Below are positions 38,441 through 51,123 of a DNA stretch of 64,000 nucleotides, piece after piece. The notes beneath the pieces are model-generated. The model searched no databases and was not told the DNA's origin. It saw only the letters and a list, made by a program, of their open reading frames with translations. Position numbers and translations under genes: made by a program. Within the stretch, counting starts at the first letter, position 1, and the number at the start of each line of letters is the position of its first letter. The stretch comes from Stigmatella ashevillena (GTDB lineage Bacteria > Myxococcota > Myxococcia > Myxococcales > Myxococcaceae). The stretch lies in NCBI RefSeq assembly GCF_028368975.1, contig NZ_JAQNDM010000002.1:3900425-3964424 (forward strand). Direction: 5' to 3'.

Positions 38441-41056
38441 TCAGAAGCTCCCTTTGGCGCCGAGAATGGGCAGAAGGGGCAGGCCCTCCAGGAACGCGCT
38501 CTCGGTGTAGTTGTAGTTGTAGAGGATCCCTTCCTTCGCCGGGTTGTTGTAGGCGTTGGTCAGGTCCAGGTACACGTTCAGGTTCCACTGCTCGAAGATG
38601 AAGTTCTTGTCGACGCGGATGTCCAGTTGGTGGAAGGCGGGCAGCCGCTCGGAGTTCACCCGGCCGAAGGTGGGGATGAAGACGTCCGTGCCATCGTCCC
38701 TCACCGCGCCGGTGATGGGCGTGAGCGGGTTGCCGGTGGTCACACGCATGCGCGCGCCCAGCTCCCATCCGGCGGGCAGCTTGTAGCTGGCGATGGCCGT
38801 CAGCACGTGGGTCTGGTCGTTGTCGAACAGGCGCAGCCCCTCTCCAGGCCGGTCCCGGCGCTGGCTGCGGCTGAACGTATAGGACACCCACCCGAAGAGG
38901 CGCTCGGTGAGCACGCGCCGGGCCAGCAACTCGAACCCGAAGATGCGGCCCGTGCCCTGGTTGTTGAGCCGCTCGGGCACCTGCTGGCCGTCGCGCTCCA
39001 CCTGCCGGTCCGAGCGGACGATGAGGCGGCTCAGGTCATTGTAGAAGAGCTCTCCACTGAGGAAGTACTCGGGCGTGGGCTGCCACTCGGAGCCCACGCT
39101 GTACTGCTTGGAGCGCTTGGCCTTCAGCTCTGGGTTGCCGAAGGTGATGCTGGGCTCGTCCTGAAGCGGCGGGGAGTGGTAGATGCCCGCCCCGCCCTTG
39201 AGCGTCACCGTGTCCGTGAGCGCGTAACGGACCGCCAACCGAGGGTTGAGCGAGCGCTTGCGGACCTTCTGGTCCTCGAACACGTAGCTCTCGCTGCGCA
39301 GACCCGGAACCACCAGCAAGCCCGTCACCGGCTTCCAGCGAAGCTCCGCCCACATGCCCGGGAAGTACTGGAGGAAGTTGCCATCCACCACGAGGATTTC
39401 ATCCAGCAGCACGGGCGCGGGAGGCTCGCCCTCGCGGGGCAGGCTTTGGAGGCGGGCCCGCACGGCTGCCCGCGAGAAGTCGATGTCCAAACCGCCTGCC
39501 ACGGTGAGCGGCTCCGCCACGGCATACTCGGCGGTGGAGCGCAGCCCCAGATCCAACGAGGAGATGCGCAGGTTGCGATCTCCCACGAGGAACTCGACGA
39601 GGGTGTTGCCCACCAGCGCCTGGCTGTCCAGGATGAATCGACCCGCCTTGTACTGGTGCCCCAGCCTCAACTGCTTGAAGCCGGTGGTGATTTCAAACGC
39701 GCCGTTGACGCTCGGGTCATCGTCCGCGGGCCGGTCGAACACCAGCCCCAGCACGTCGTTGGAGACGAGCCCCTGGAGGGTGAAGGTGTGCTGCTTGTTC
39801 GGCGTCCAGTGCAGCTTGAGCTGGGCATCGTAGTAGCGCGGGGCCACCTGGATGCTGGGGCCATCCTCGTTCTCGGGAACCGCCTTGAGCACCAAGTCGA
39901 TGTAGGAACGCCGACCCGCCACGGCGATGCCCAGGTTCTCGGTGAGCGGCCCCTCGAGGACGGCGTTACTCTCGATGAGGCTCACACCCACGGTGCCGTG
40001 AAAGCCATCCATCTTCGGTGCGCGGCTGCGCACGTTGATGACGCCGCCGGTGACGTTGCCGTAGTAGGAGGAGAAGTTGCCCGGCAGGTAATCCAGCGAG
40101 TCCAGCAGCTCCGAGTTGTACACGGAGGTGAGGCCACCGAAGTGATAGAGCAGCGGAATCCGCTGCCCATCCAGGAAGATGCCCGAGTCGTTGGGGCTGG
40201 TGCCGCGAATGACGATCTGCCCACCGTTGAAGGCGGGCCGCGCCACGCCAGGCAGGTTCTGCACCACCTTCAGCGTGTCCCCCTGGGTGCCGGGAACCTT
40301 TTGAATCTCCGCCGCCTGGAGCGTGGTGCGGGTGACTTCCTTGCGCTCGCGCTCACTGCGCACCACCGTCTCGTACGGGCTGAAGATGCGCTTGCGCACG
40401 TAATAGGTGGCTTGGGTCTGCTGTCCTTCATTGAAGGACTCCTGGGTGCGGAACCGCTCGTAGCCCCCGAGGACGACGAGCACTTCGTGCGAGCCCAGCG
40501 GCACGCCCCGGAACGAGAAGCGGCCCTCCGCGTCGGTGGTGGTGGACTGCTCCAGCGCGGGCAGGGCCACCTCCGCCCCGGCCAGGGGCTTGCGGGTGCC
40601 ACGCTCCAGCGCCCTGCCGCTGAAGTTCACCGGCGCCTCGACGGGCGCGTCCGGGCTTCCCTCCGCGGGCACCGGCGCGCGCCAGACAAACTGGTAGGCG
40701 TACTGGATTCGCACCGGGGCGGGGGCGCCATCCACCTCGGCGGGCTCGAACTCGAACTGCCTCACCGCCGCCACGGCGGCCTCATCGAAGCCGTGGCCCG
40801 CGGGCTCCGTCACCTGCACGTCCGAGACGGCCCCTGTCTCGGAGATGTCGATGAGCATGACCACCGTGCCCTCGAGCTGCTGGGCGAGGGCTTCCGGCGG
40901 GTACGGTGCCTCGACCTGGCGCTTGAGCTCGGGGGCCCGGGTGAGCACCCCCGTGGGAGCCCCCGCATCAGGAGGAGGCGGCATGCCGGCATCCGGGGCT
41001 TGCGCCCAGGCACCGGCCGCCAAGAGGAGGGCTAGAACGGAGGCTGTCGTTCGCAT
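38441..41056 (-). CDS. TonB-dependent receptor with N-terminal TonB C-terminal domain
   Basis: An 871-residue outer-membrane protein with a signal peptide ending AGAWAQ. Residues about 40-125 form a TonB_C domain (PYPPEALAQQLEGTVVMLIDISETGAVSDVQV...FDEAAVAAVRQFEFEPA), normally found on the energy transducer and not on the receptor. Residues about 145-215 are a carboxypeptidase-regulatory-like beta-sandwich. The plug follows (VVQNLPGVARPAFNGGQIVIRGTSPNDSGIFLDGQRIPLLYHFGG), then a 22-strand-type barrel ending in phenylalanine (LGAKGSF). The substrate is not evident. It is followed after one base by a lipoprotein gene and preceded by an OmpA-like gene 33 bases away. Confidence 0.88.
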   Translation of the reverse strand: MRTTASVLALLLAAGAWAQAPDAGMPPPPDAGAPTGVLTRAPELKRQVEAPYPPEALAQQLEGTVVMLIDISETGAVSDVQVTEPAGHGFDEAAVAAVRQFEFEPAEVDGAPAPVRIQYAYQFVWRAPVPAEGSPDAPVEAPVNFSGRALERGTRKPLAGAEVALPALEQSTTTDAEGRFSFRGVPLGSHEVLVVLGGYERFRTQESFNEGQQTQATYYVRKRIFSPYETVVRSERERKEVTRTTLQAAEIQKVPGTQGDTLKVVQNLPGVARPAFNGGQIVIRGTSPNDSGIFLDGQRIPLLYHFGGLTSVYNSELLDSLDYLPGNFSSYYGNVTGGVINVRSRAPKMDGFHGTVGVSLIESNAVLEGPLTENLGIAVAGRRSYIDLVLKAVPENEDGPSIQVAPRYYDAQLKLHWTPNKQHTFTLQGLVSNDVLGLVFDRPADDDPSVNGAFEITTGFKQLRLGHQYKAGRFILDSQALVGNTLVEFLVGDRNLRISSLDLGLRSTAEYAVAEPLTVAGGLDIDFSRAAVRARLQSLPREGEPPAPVLLDEILVVDGNFLQYFPGMWAELRWKPVTGLLVVPGLRSESYVFEDQKVRKRSLNPRLAVRYALTDTVTLKGGAGIYHSPPLQDEPSITFGNPELKAKRSKQYSVGSEWQPTPEYFLSGELFYNDLSRLIVRSDRQVERDGQQVPERLNNQGTGRIFGFELLARRVLTERLFGWVSYTFSRSQRRDRPGEGLRLFDNDQTHVLTAIASYKLPAGWELGARMRVTTGNPLTPITGAVRDDGTDVFIPTFGRVNSERLPAFHQLDIRVDKNFIFEQWNLNVYLDLTNAYNNPAKEGILYNYNYTESAFLEGLPLLPILGAKGSF

Positions 41057-41089
41057 GAAGGAGGGGCGCGCCAGAACGCGCCCCCCCTC

Positions 41090-41911
41090 CTAGCGTCCTC
41101 CCGCCTTCGCGGCGAGCACGATTTCGATGCGGCGGTTCCGGCTGCGGTTTTCCGCACTGTCATTGGCGGCAATGGGTTGGTACTGCCCATATCCCGCCGC
41201 CGAGAGCACCGTGGGGTCCACCCCGGCGTCCTGGAGGGCCCTCACCACGGCCATGGAGCGCGCCAGGCTCAGCTCCCAGTTGGACGGGAAGGGGCCGTTC
41301 TTGTCCGTGGGCACGTCGTCCGTGTGGCCTTCCACGCGGATGATGCGTCCCTGCACCGACTTGAGGGCATCGGCGATCTTCACCAGCGCCTCCTGACCCT
41401 CCTTGCCCACGCGGGTGGAGCCCGAGGCGAAGAGGATCTTGTCCTTGAGCTGCACCGTCATCCGGCCCTGCAACTCGGACAGCTGGATCTTCCCGTCGGA
41501 GATCTCCTGCTTGAGGCTCTGGGCGAGGTTCTCATACTCGGAGCTGCGCTTCTCCAGGGCCTCCTTCGCCTCGGCGAGGCGGCGGGTGTTCTTGGCCAGC
41601 TCGTCATTGAGGGCCTTCAGCTCCTCGTTCTTCCGCTCCAGCGCAGAGCGCTCGGCGGCGGAGGCGGTGAGGCGGGACTCAGAGGTGGCCAGCCGCGTGG
41701 AGAGGGCCTCCTTGTCCTGCTCCAGGGCGGCCTTCAGCTCCTCCAGCTCCTTGATCTTGGCCTCCAGGGCCTCCCGGGAGAGCTTCTCTTCCTTCAACCG
41801 GTTGTCGAGGTTCTCTGCTTCCGCGGCCAGCGCGTTGTACTTGCCCTTCCCGACGCAACCCGGGGCGGTGGAGAGGACGGCGAGCGCAGCCAGAGCCAAC
41901 TTGAAACGCAT
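41090..41911 (-). CDS. OmpA-like peptidoglycan-binding lipoprotein with coiled coil
   Basis: A 273-residue lipoprotein (lipobox STAPGC|VG). Residues about 28-150 form a continuous coiled coil (LEELKAALEQDKEALSTRLA). The C-terminal OmpA domain reads ILFASGSTRVGKEGQEALVKIADAL, RVEGHTDDVPTD and LSAAGYGQYQPIAAN, and carries the peptidoglycan-binding Asp/Arg region NRSRNRRIEIVL. It probably links the outer membrane to the wall, with the coiled coil as spacer. AGGAGG lies well placed before the ATG at 41911. It leads the minus-strand group with the receptor and lipoprotein genes. Confidence 0.88.
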   Translation of the reverse strand: MRFKLALAALAVLSTAPGCVGKGKYNALAAEAENLDNRLKEEKLSREALEAKIKELEELKAALEQDKEALSTRLATSESRLTASAAERSALERKNEELKALNDELAKNTRRLAEAKEALEKRSSEYENLAQSLKQEISDGKIQLSELQGRMTVQLKDKILFASGSTRVGKEGQEALVKIADALKSVQGRIIRVEGHTDDVPTDKNGPFPSNWELSLARSMAVVRALQDAGVDPTVLSAAGYGQYQPIAANDSAENRSRNRRIEIVLAAKAGGR

Positions 41912-42050
41912 GTGTAGGAAACCTCCTGACAACGGGGCAAAGTTTGAGCAGCAGAGACTACCGCTCATGGCGGTCCGCGTCAGGACTCTTGCGAGGGGTG
42001 GGACTTTGAACGTCAATCGCGCACTCCCCTCGGTTGCTTCAGGAGCCTCC

Positions 42051-42956
42051 ATGCGTCTGGCCGTTCGCTCCGTCTTCATGCTGCTCCTCTGGGCGACAGG
42101 TGGATGGGCCCAAGCGCCCTCCTCCGCGCCCACGCCCTCCGCGCCCTCCCTCCCCACGGTCGTGTTCATGACGGACTTCGGCGTGCGGGATGACTCGGTG
42201 GCCATCTGCAAAGGGGTGATGCTCGGCCTGGAGCCCCGGCTGCGCATCGTGGATCTGTCGCACGACGTGGTGCCCTACTCGGTGCTGGATGGGGCGCGGT
42301 TTCTCGCGGGCACGGCGCCGTACTACCCGGCAGGCACGGTGTTCGCCGCTGTGGTGGACCCCGGCGTCGGCAGCGCGCGCCGGGCCCTGGTGGTGAAGAC
42401 GCGGAGAGGACAGTTCTTCGTCCTCCCCGACAACGGCCTCATCACCCTCGTGGAGCGGCAAGAGGGCGTGGTGGAGGCGAGGGAAATCACCAACCGCCTC
42501 TGGCACCTCGCCCCGGAGCTGTCCTCCACATTCCATGGCCGGGACGTGTTCGCCCCGGTGGCGGCGCGCCTGGCGCGGGGAGAGGACTGGACGCAGGTGG
42601 GTGCCCCCGTGGAGGGCTGGGTGCGGCTGGAGATTCCCGAGGCCCAGGTGACGGACGCGGCGCTGCGCGGCACGGTGCTCGCCATCGAGCACCCCTACGG
42701 CAACCTCGTCACCAACGTGGAAGGAGCGCTGCTGGCGAAGCTCGGCTACCAGCGCGGGGACACGGTGCGCGTCTCTTTTGGAAAAGGCCGCGAGCTGCGC
42801 CTGCCCTTCGTCTCCACCTTCAGCGAGGTGCCCGTGGGCAAGCCGCTGGTGTACGTGGACTCCCGGGGACGCGTGGGCTTCGCGGTGAATCAGGGCAGCT
42901 TCGCCCAGACCCACGGCGTGCGCCCCCTCACGCCGTGGCTCCTGAAGCGGAAGTAA
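42051..42956 (+). CDS. exported SAM hydroxide adenosyltransferase (DUF62) homologue
   Basis: A 301-residue protein of the SAM hydroxide adenosyltransferase/fluorinase family, whose members split S-adenosylmethionine to adenosine and methionine using water. Family blocks are VVFMTDFGVRDDSVAICKG, IVDLSHDV, AVVDPGVGSARRALV, LPDNGLIT and TFHGRDVFAPVAARLA. Unlike the cytosolic archaeal and actinobacterial enzymes, it has a signal peptide (VRSVFMLLLWATGGWAQA) and so should be periplasmic, where SAM is not expected. AGGAG lies just before the ATG. It is divergent from the OmpA-like gene. Confidence 0.87.
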   Translation: MRLAVRSVFMLLLWATGGWAQAPSSAPTPSAPSLPTVVFMTDFGVRDDSVAICKGVMLGLEPRLRIVDLSHDVVPYSVLDGARFLAGTAPYYPAGTVFAAVVDPGVGSARRALVVKTRRGQFFVLPDNGLITLVERQEGVVEAREITNRLWHLAPELSSTFHGRDVFAPVAARLARGEDWTQVGAPVEGWVRLEIPEAQVTDAALRGTVLAIEHPYGNLVTNVEGALLAKLGYQRGDTVRVSFGKGRELRLPFVSTFSEVPVGKPLVYVDSRGRVGFAVNQGSFAQTHGVRPLTPWLLKRK

Positions 42957-42962
42957 CGCCCC

Positions 42963-43511
42963 TCAGCGCGCGAAGACGGGGTGCCGGTGCAGCCAGGCGG
43001 AGAAGAGCGCATCCGCGAAGGGCTTGCCAGGAATGACAACCCCACCGGACGCCTCGCCCGACACCTGGAGCCCCGTCTCCGGCACGTAGGTGATGACGAG
43101 GTTATCGCCCTTGCTCACATCCTTCAGGGACGTTAGCAGCGTCTCCAGTTGCTGCTGCAAGGGGCCCGAGCGCAGATCCGCGTTGCTGGAGAGCCCCTGA
43201 CGGAAGGCGTCCAGGAGCTGGTCCCGGCGCACCTTGCGCAGGAAGCGGAAGTGCAGCTGCTTGAGCGAGTTGGCCGCGATGGCCTCGGACTGCACGCGGG
43301 GAACCTGCTCCATATAGAGCCCCCACACGTAGACGTTGAAGAAGAGCTTCTCCTTGAGGGCCATGTGCGCCAGCTCCAGCTGCCGGCCCTGAAGCTGAAG
43401 GGTGTCCGGCATCTTCACGCCGCCCACCTCCCGCGCCTCCGAGAGCCCCGCCACGAGCACCGCGCTCAACACCACTAACCGCGCCCCCATCCAAAATCCG
43501 CCCCGAACCAT
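42963..43511 (-). CDS. exported chalcone-isomerase-like protein
   Basis: A 182-residue protein with a signal peptide (LVVLSAVLVAGLSEA) and a chalcone isomerase-like fold (Chalcone_3 type): REVGGVKMPDTLQLQGRQLELAHMALKEKLFFNVYVWGLYME near the start and the family's GLQVSG...PGKPFADALFSAWLHRHP at the end. Bacterial members bind fatty acids or have unknown roles and are not flavonoid enzymes. ATG at 43511 was preferred because GGGAGG precedes it at about nine bases; 43490 is a second possible start. It converges on the SAM-hydrolase gene with six bases between. Confidence 0.82.
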   Translation of the reverse strand: MVRGGFWMGARLVVLSAVLVAGLSEAREVGGVKMPDTLQLQGRQLELAHMALKEKLFFNVYVWGLYMEQVPRVQSEAIAANSLKQLHFRFLRKVRRDQLLDAFRQGLSSNADLRSGPLQQQLETLLTSLKDVSKGDNLVITYVPETGLQVSGEASGGVVIPGKPFADALFSAWLHRHPVFAR

Positions 43512-43897
43512 CCGCCGCCCCCTCCCATCCCATTCCACGGCGAGCGCCCTGCCCTTCTCCTCTAATAAGGAGAAGAACCGGGTGCGGCTCCGCACCCCTG
43601 GATCGCGCGCCATGATCTGCCCGAGTGGTGGGTAACCTGGACACACCCCTTCAGGGTGACCAGCGCGTGGATCACCCCAGTGCTCAGCACCCAACACCTC
43701 GGGCCTCTCTGAAGGGCGACGCATGGTGCGAAGGATAACGGCCTGCCCCGGCGATGCACGAGCCGCGTCCCTGAGAGAAGGGGTCTGCCCCTCTGCCTGC
43801 CGTCACCCCTTGGACAGTCAGGAGGTGGCACCTTCTCCAGACACCTCCCACTTTGTGGTCGAGACTCGGCACGAGGGCGACGTGGCCTCCAGGGAGG
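43512..43897. other. 386-base stretch without a recognisable gene
   Basis: No frame here resembles a known protein or continues a neighbour. The only structure I note is a seven-base-stem hairpin, GGAGGTG (43821-43827) with CACCTCC (43842-43848), downstream of the 43898 gene on the minus strand. It lacks a T-run. Confidence 0.5.
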
Positions 43898-44392
43898 CTA
43901 CTTGCCCTCCGGGGCGGGGGCCTTCAGGTGCTTCTCGATGCGGGACGTGATGTCCGGCAGCACCTCGTTGGGGATGGGAACGGAGAGGTTGTACTGGGCG
44001 ATCTTCCAGAGGTTGCCCTCCTTCACGAGCACGCCCGAGCCCCGGCAGGGGCCCATGTTCGGCGTGTCGAGCACCTCATCGAACCAGGCCACCGTCCCGT
44101 CCTTGGACACGACGAGGTTGCGGGACACCGCCCGGAAGCTCCACGCCTTGCCGCGCGTGAAATACGGCTTCGCCCAGGCCCGGAACGCGTCCCGGGTCCA
44201 CCGTTCGGTGGCGTCCGTGCCCAGGAAGACGCCCTCGGCGGTGAAGTGGCCAAAGTAGCGCGCTTCGTCCGCCTCGGCGGCGGCCTTGTGCCAGTCATCG
44301 AGCACGGCGGCGGGCGCAGCCACCTTCGGAACAGCCGGAGCGGCTGGCGCGGCGGCCACGAGCGACAGACAGAGCAGAGCGGCAACGGACAC
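43898..44392 (-). CDS. exported SnoaL/NTF2-like protein
   Basis: A 164-residue protein: signal peptide (ALLCLSLVAAAPAAPAV), then an NTF2-like cone fold (VLDDWHKAAAEADEARYFGHFTAEGVFLGTDATERWTRDAFRAWAKPYF..., VSKDGTVAWFDEVLDT, LVKEGNLWKIAQYNLSVPIPNE). The DEARYF...GVFLGTDATE opening is common in DUF4440-type proteins of the NTF2 superfamily. The fold is used by many enzymes and binding proteins, so a role cannot be given. The start codon is GTG. Confidence 0.8.
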   Translation of the reverse strand: MSVAALLCLSLVAAAPAAPAVPKVAAPAAVLDDWHKAAAEADEARYFGHFTAEGVFLGTDATERWTRDAFRAWAKPYFTRGKAWSFRAVSRNLVVSKDGTVAWFDEVLDTPNMGPCRGSGVLVKEGNLWKIAQYNLSVPIPNEVLPDITSRIEKHLKAPAPEGK

Positions 44393-44475
44393 GGATGGCT
44401 CCAGAACGAGAGGGGTTCGCGGTATGAAGCGCGACGGCGGGGGCGCGGGTCAAGGCGCTCGGCCCGGAAAAGGCG

Positions 44476-45264
44476 GTGCACGTGGTTCTCGAGAGCTTCC
44501 AGGTGGGTGAGGGCGAAGTGCCCACGGTGTTGCTGCACGGCTTCCTCGGCTCGGGGCGCAACCTGCGCTCGCTGGCGGTGGCCTGGAGCGAGGCGGAGCC
44601 CCAGCGCCGCTTCCTCTTGCCGGACCTGACGGGCCACGGCACCTCTCCCGCCCTGCCACCCGGGGCAGACCTGGACACGCTCGCCCGCGACGTGCAGGAG
44701 ACCGCCCGCGCGAAGGGCTTCACCGGGCCCCTGGAGTGGGTGGGCCACTCGTTGGGGGGGCGTGTGTCGCTCGCGGCGAGCCTCTTGTTCCCCTCGGAGG
44801 TGACCCCTGTGACGCTGCTGGACATCACGCCCAGCCCCGTGCCGGTGAACCTGTCCGAGAGCGGCATGGTGCTGAACATCCTGCTCCAGGCGCCGGACTC
44901 CGCGCCCAGCCGGAAAGAGATGCGCGCGGACCTGATGGGCCATGGCCTCTCGGCGGGGCTGGCGGACTGGCTGGTGATGAACCTCGTGTCCCTGCCTGAA
45001 GGCGGCGTGCGCTGGCGCTTCGACCGGCAGGCGCTCTTGGAACTGCACGAGCGGGTGAATAAAACGGACCTCTGGGCGGCGGTGGAGCGCCCCGGGGCGA
45101 AGGTGCGCTGCATTCGCGGAGGGCGCGCGCGCTACGTGACGGATGCAGACCTGGCGCGCCTGGAAAAGGCAGGCTGCCCGGTGGCCACGCTTCCGGAGTC
45201 GGGCCATTTCGTCCACGTGGACGCGCCCCAGGCCCTGCTTCAGTGGCTGCGGACGTGGGGCTGA
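44476..45264 (+). CDS. alpha/beta-fold hydrolase
   Basis: A 262-residue hydrolase of the esterase/thioesterase group (YbfF/MenH-like outline). The oxyanion strand is LLHGFLGSGRN, the nucleophile elbow GHSLGG, the acid probably lies around GGRARYVTDADL and the histidine is in SGHFVHVDAPQ. LPDLTGHGTSPALPPGADLDTLA and LLDITPSPVP are typical neighbours. There is no signal peptide. The start is GTG with AAAAGGCG before it. It converges on the FliB-type gene with 19 bases between. Confidence 0.87.
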   Translation: MHVVLESFQVGEGEVPTVLLHGFLGSGRNLRSLAVAWSEAEPQRRFLLPDLTGHGTSPALPPGADLDTLARDVQETARAKGFTGPLEWVGHSLGGRVSLAASLLFPSEVTPVTLLDITPSPVPVNLSESGMVLNILLQAPDSAPSRKEMRADLMGHGLSAGLADWLVMNLVSLPEGGVRWRFDRQALLELHERVNKTDLWAAVERPGAKVRCIRGGRARYVTDADLARLEKAGCPVATLPESGHFVHVDAPQALLQWLRTWG

Positions 45265-45283
45265 GGCACCGCGAACGGGCCGC

Positions 45284-46573
45284 TCAAAACTTGGAGAACA
45301 GGATGAGCTTACCCAGCGTCTCCGCCCCACCGGCGCCCGCCATGTTCCACACGAGCGAGAGGATGTCGGGCGCCTGCTCCACATGCCGGGCCACGAGGTA
45401 GAAGCACTCCACCGCCGCCCGGTCCAGCAGGGCCTGCTGCTCCTCGGAGGCCAGCCCCGAGGCCGAAGCGCGAAGGGCCGCCACGGCTGGGTGCCCCGCC
45501 AGCGCCAGCCGCAGCATCGCCACGCGCACCGCCAGCCGGAAGACATACGCGAGCAGGCTCGGGGCTTCCGTAAAGGGGGCCCGCAGCCACTGGTTCACCG
45601 TGTAGTGGAGGAAGTACTGCTGGATGCGTGCCCCGTGCACCGCGTCCAGCCAATCCCAGCGAGCGGCAACCTCGCGCCATGCCTCCTCGGGTGAGCCTTC
45701 CGCCTCCTCGGAGCCCCAGAGCGAGACCAGCACGCCATCGGCGAACGGCTTGAAGCGCTCACCCCGCGCCACCGCCCGTCTCGCCTTCAGCATCGACGCC
45801 AGCAAGCCCGCACAGGGCCCCCCCGGCACTTCCAGCGTGGCGAAGTCCCGGTGCATCGCCTCCAGCTTGTCCGGAGCCTCGAAGGGCGGCAGCAACGCAT
45901 CCAACACCTGTCCCGCCTGCTCCGCATCTCCCGCGAACGGCGCCTCGCCCCGGAAGATCGAGTCGAGCTGGAACGCCCACTGTCCGAGAAACCCGAGCCG
46001 GGACGCGAGCGGAAACCCCTGCTGGTGCAACAGCACCAGGGCGGCGGCCCGAATGCGCTCGGCATGGAGGACATACGCGTCCCCGGGCTCGCCGGGAAAA
46101 GGCCTCGCCACCTCGGGCCGAGGCACCTGCTCCCAGGGGCCGGGCACCTGCTCCAGGGCGTCCGCCTTCAACAAGAGGCGCCGGGCCATCTCCGGACAGG
46201 CGAGTGAGCCAGCCACCTCGACCTGCTCGCCCACCTTCGAGACGATTCGCGGAAAGGTGGCACAGCCATCGGGCAGCACGCGCTCCCCATGGCGCCGGTG
46301 CAGAGAGCAAAACTTCTGGGTATCGAGAAAGGGACAGCTTCCGTCCGAGCCCATCTGGATGAAGGCCCGCTCGGCGGGAGGACCGTCCGGCTGGGGAACC
46401 ACGAGCATCGCCACCCGCTCCGCGTCGGGAGTCCCCGCCACGCCCTCACGCAGCTTGGCCAGGCGCTCCTCGCTGACGGGAATCCGGAGCCCGACGCAGC
46501 AGGTGTCCTCGCAGCGATCGGCGAGGCACTGGAACTCCAAGACGCTTCGGACGAAACGGGGAAGCGCATCCAT
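45284..46573 (-). CDS. FliB-type (flagellin lysine-N-methylase family) protein
   Basis: A 429-residue protein starting with FQCLADRCEDTCC, the Cys cluster that defines the FliB family and probably binds a metal or Fe-S cluster. A second Cys group (CPFLD...FCSLHRRHGERVLPDGCATFPR) follows as in other members. In Salmonella FliB methylates flagellin lysines. Myxobacteria have no flagella, so the target must be another protein, perhaps a surface or pilus component; this is inference. ATG at 46573 gives the usual family start. No flagellar gene is in the window. Confidence 0.85.
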   Translation of the reverse strand: MDALPRFVRSVLEFQCLADRCEDTCCVGLRIPVSEERLAKLREGVAGTPDAERVAMLVVPQPDGPPAERAFIQMGSDGSCPFLDTQKFCSLHRRHGERVLPDGCATFPRIVSKVGEQVEVAGSLACPEMARRLLLKADALEQVPGPWEQVPRPEVARPFPGEPGDAYVLHAERIRAAALVLLHQQGFPLASRLGFLGQWAFQLDSIFRGEAPFAGDAEQAGQVLDALLPPFEAPDKLEAMHRDFATLEVPGGPCAGLLASMLKARRAVARGERFKPFADGVLVSLWGSEEAEGSPEEAWREVAARWDWLDAVHGARIQQYFLHYTVNQWLRAPFTEAPSLLAYVFRLAVRVAMLRLALAGHPAVAALRASASGLASEEQQALLDRAAVECFYLVARHVEQAPDILSLVWNMAGAGGAETLGKLILFSKF

Positions 46574-46705
46574 GGCGGTAGGCCTCAAGCTCACCGGAGC
46601 ATAGCGCGGCCCCCGCGCTCCTGTCCGGGCTCCCCTGCGCCCGGAGGCAGGCGTCCGCTCCCCATGCAGAGAAGCGGACACCCACCACACCCTGAAGCGC
46701 CGAGA

Positions 46706-50161
<3,456 letters not shown>

Positions 50162-50512
50162 GACACACCTCCGGAAATTGAAATGCGGTGGTGCGCGTGA
50201 CTCGCGACGGACAAGCCTGGGCCTTCGAGCCCGTCGCGGCATCACGGGCGCGCGCAGCCTAACAGGGGACGGTCAGCAAGCGTCCAGGGATCCCCTCCCC
50301 TCCAGGCATCTCACCGGGCCTGCCAGCATGCGTCATAAAACATGTATCTCCCTCCAAATGAGAACAGCATGCCTGCTTGCCCTTCGAGGAGCGGGCCCAG
50401 CCCTCGGAGCGAAAACCGGGCGTCTCTCACGGGCCTGGGGTTGCGAGCAGCCGGAGGGCATCGCCACCCTGCTGGTGTGGATGAGCGGCCTGTTTCTTTC
50501 CCAGGGTGACGG
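50162..50512. other. 351-base gap between divergent genes
   Basis: It separates the pullulanase from the lipoprotein gene at 50513 and should hold both promoters. I see no convincing gene; the frame from 50242 toward the pullulanase start is Arg-rich and does not look like a signal peptide. Confidence 0.5.
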
Positions 50513-50953
50513 ATGAAGCGCTTTCTCGGAATGGCAGCGGTGGTGGGAGCGGCGTGGTGGACGGGGTGCCAGACAGACAAAGCCGTGGCGGGCTATTCCT
50601 CTCAAACGGGCTCGCCCGCGCGGATTGCCCAGAATCCCAATCTGTCAGCAGGTGAAGGGGGCCTGTTGGTGGAAGGCACTGTCGTGGAGGACACGCCGGA
50701 TCGTCTCATCATCCAAGACCCTGAGGGGCTTCAGCGGGCCATCCGCATTCAGAACGATACCGTCTACCGACAAGGCGAAGAGGGCCCCCTCACCTCCCGC
50801 GAGTATCTGGAGCCGGGGGCCGTGGTGCGCGCCTCGTTCGACTACAACAACCAGGAGCGCATCGCCCAGGAAGTCATCATCCTGGAAAACGCCCAGCAGC
50901 CCGAGCCGAACGCATGGCCCGAAACGCCCTCGCCTTATCCCGAGGACCCCTGA
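50513..50953 (+). CDS. small lipoprotein, DUF5666-like
   Basis: A 146-residue lipoprotein (lipobox WWTGC|QT). The core (LLVEGTVVEDTPDRLIIQDPEGLQRAIRIQNDTVYR...YLEPGAVVRASFDYNNQERIAQEVIIL) is a small beta domain of the type also at the end of the 13508-14260 protein. The C-terminal tail is Pro and Glu rich. It precedes the amylase operon by 170 bases, so it may or may not share a promoter with it. No function is known. Confidence 0.75.
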   Translation: MKRFLGMAAVVGAAWWTGCQTDKAVAGYSSQTGSPARIAQNPNLSAGEGGLLVEGTVVEDTPDRLIIQDPEGLQRAIRIQNDTVYRQGEEGPLTSREYLEPGAVVRASFDYNNQERIAQEVIILENAQQPEPNAWPETPSPYPEDP

Positions 50954-51123
50954 AGTAGGATTGCAGGTGAATCGGGAAAAACCCCAAGAAACCTCTCCGT
51001 TTCCCTCGGCGAACGACGCAGCGCATCATGGCTTCGCGGGATGTGAATCCGACCACACAGGTCCAATCGGGGCGCGATAGGTCTGTTCACCTGATCGTCA
51101 ATCTGTGAAAAAGTCTCGCGCCA

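Noticed and set aside
38012-41035. 1007-codon plus-strand frame opposite the TonB-dependent receptor
   Set aside because: Codon-position shadow of a strongly biased gene; no motif, while the opposite strand encodes a full receptor.
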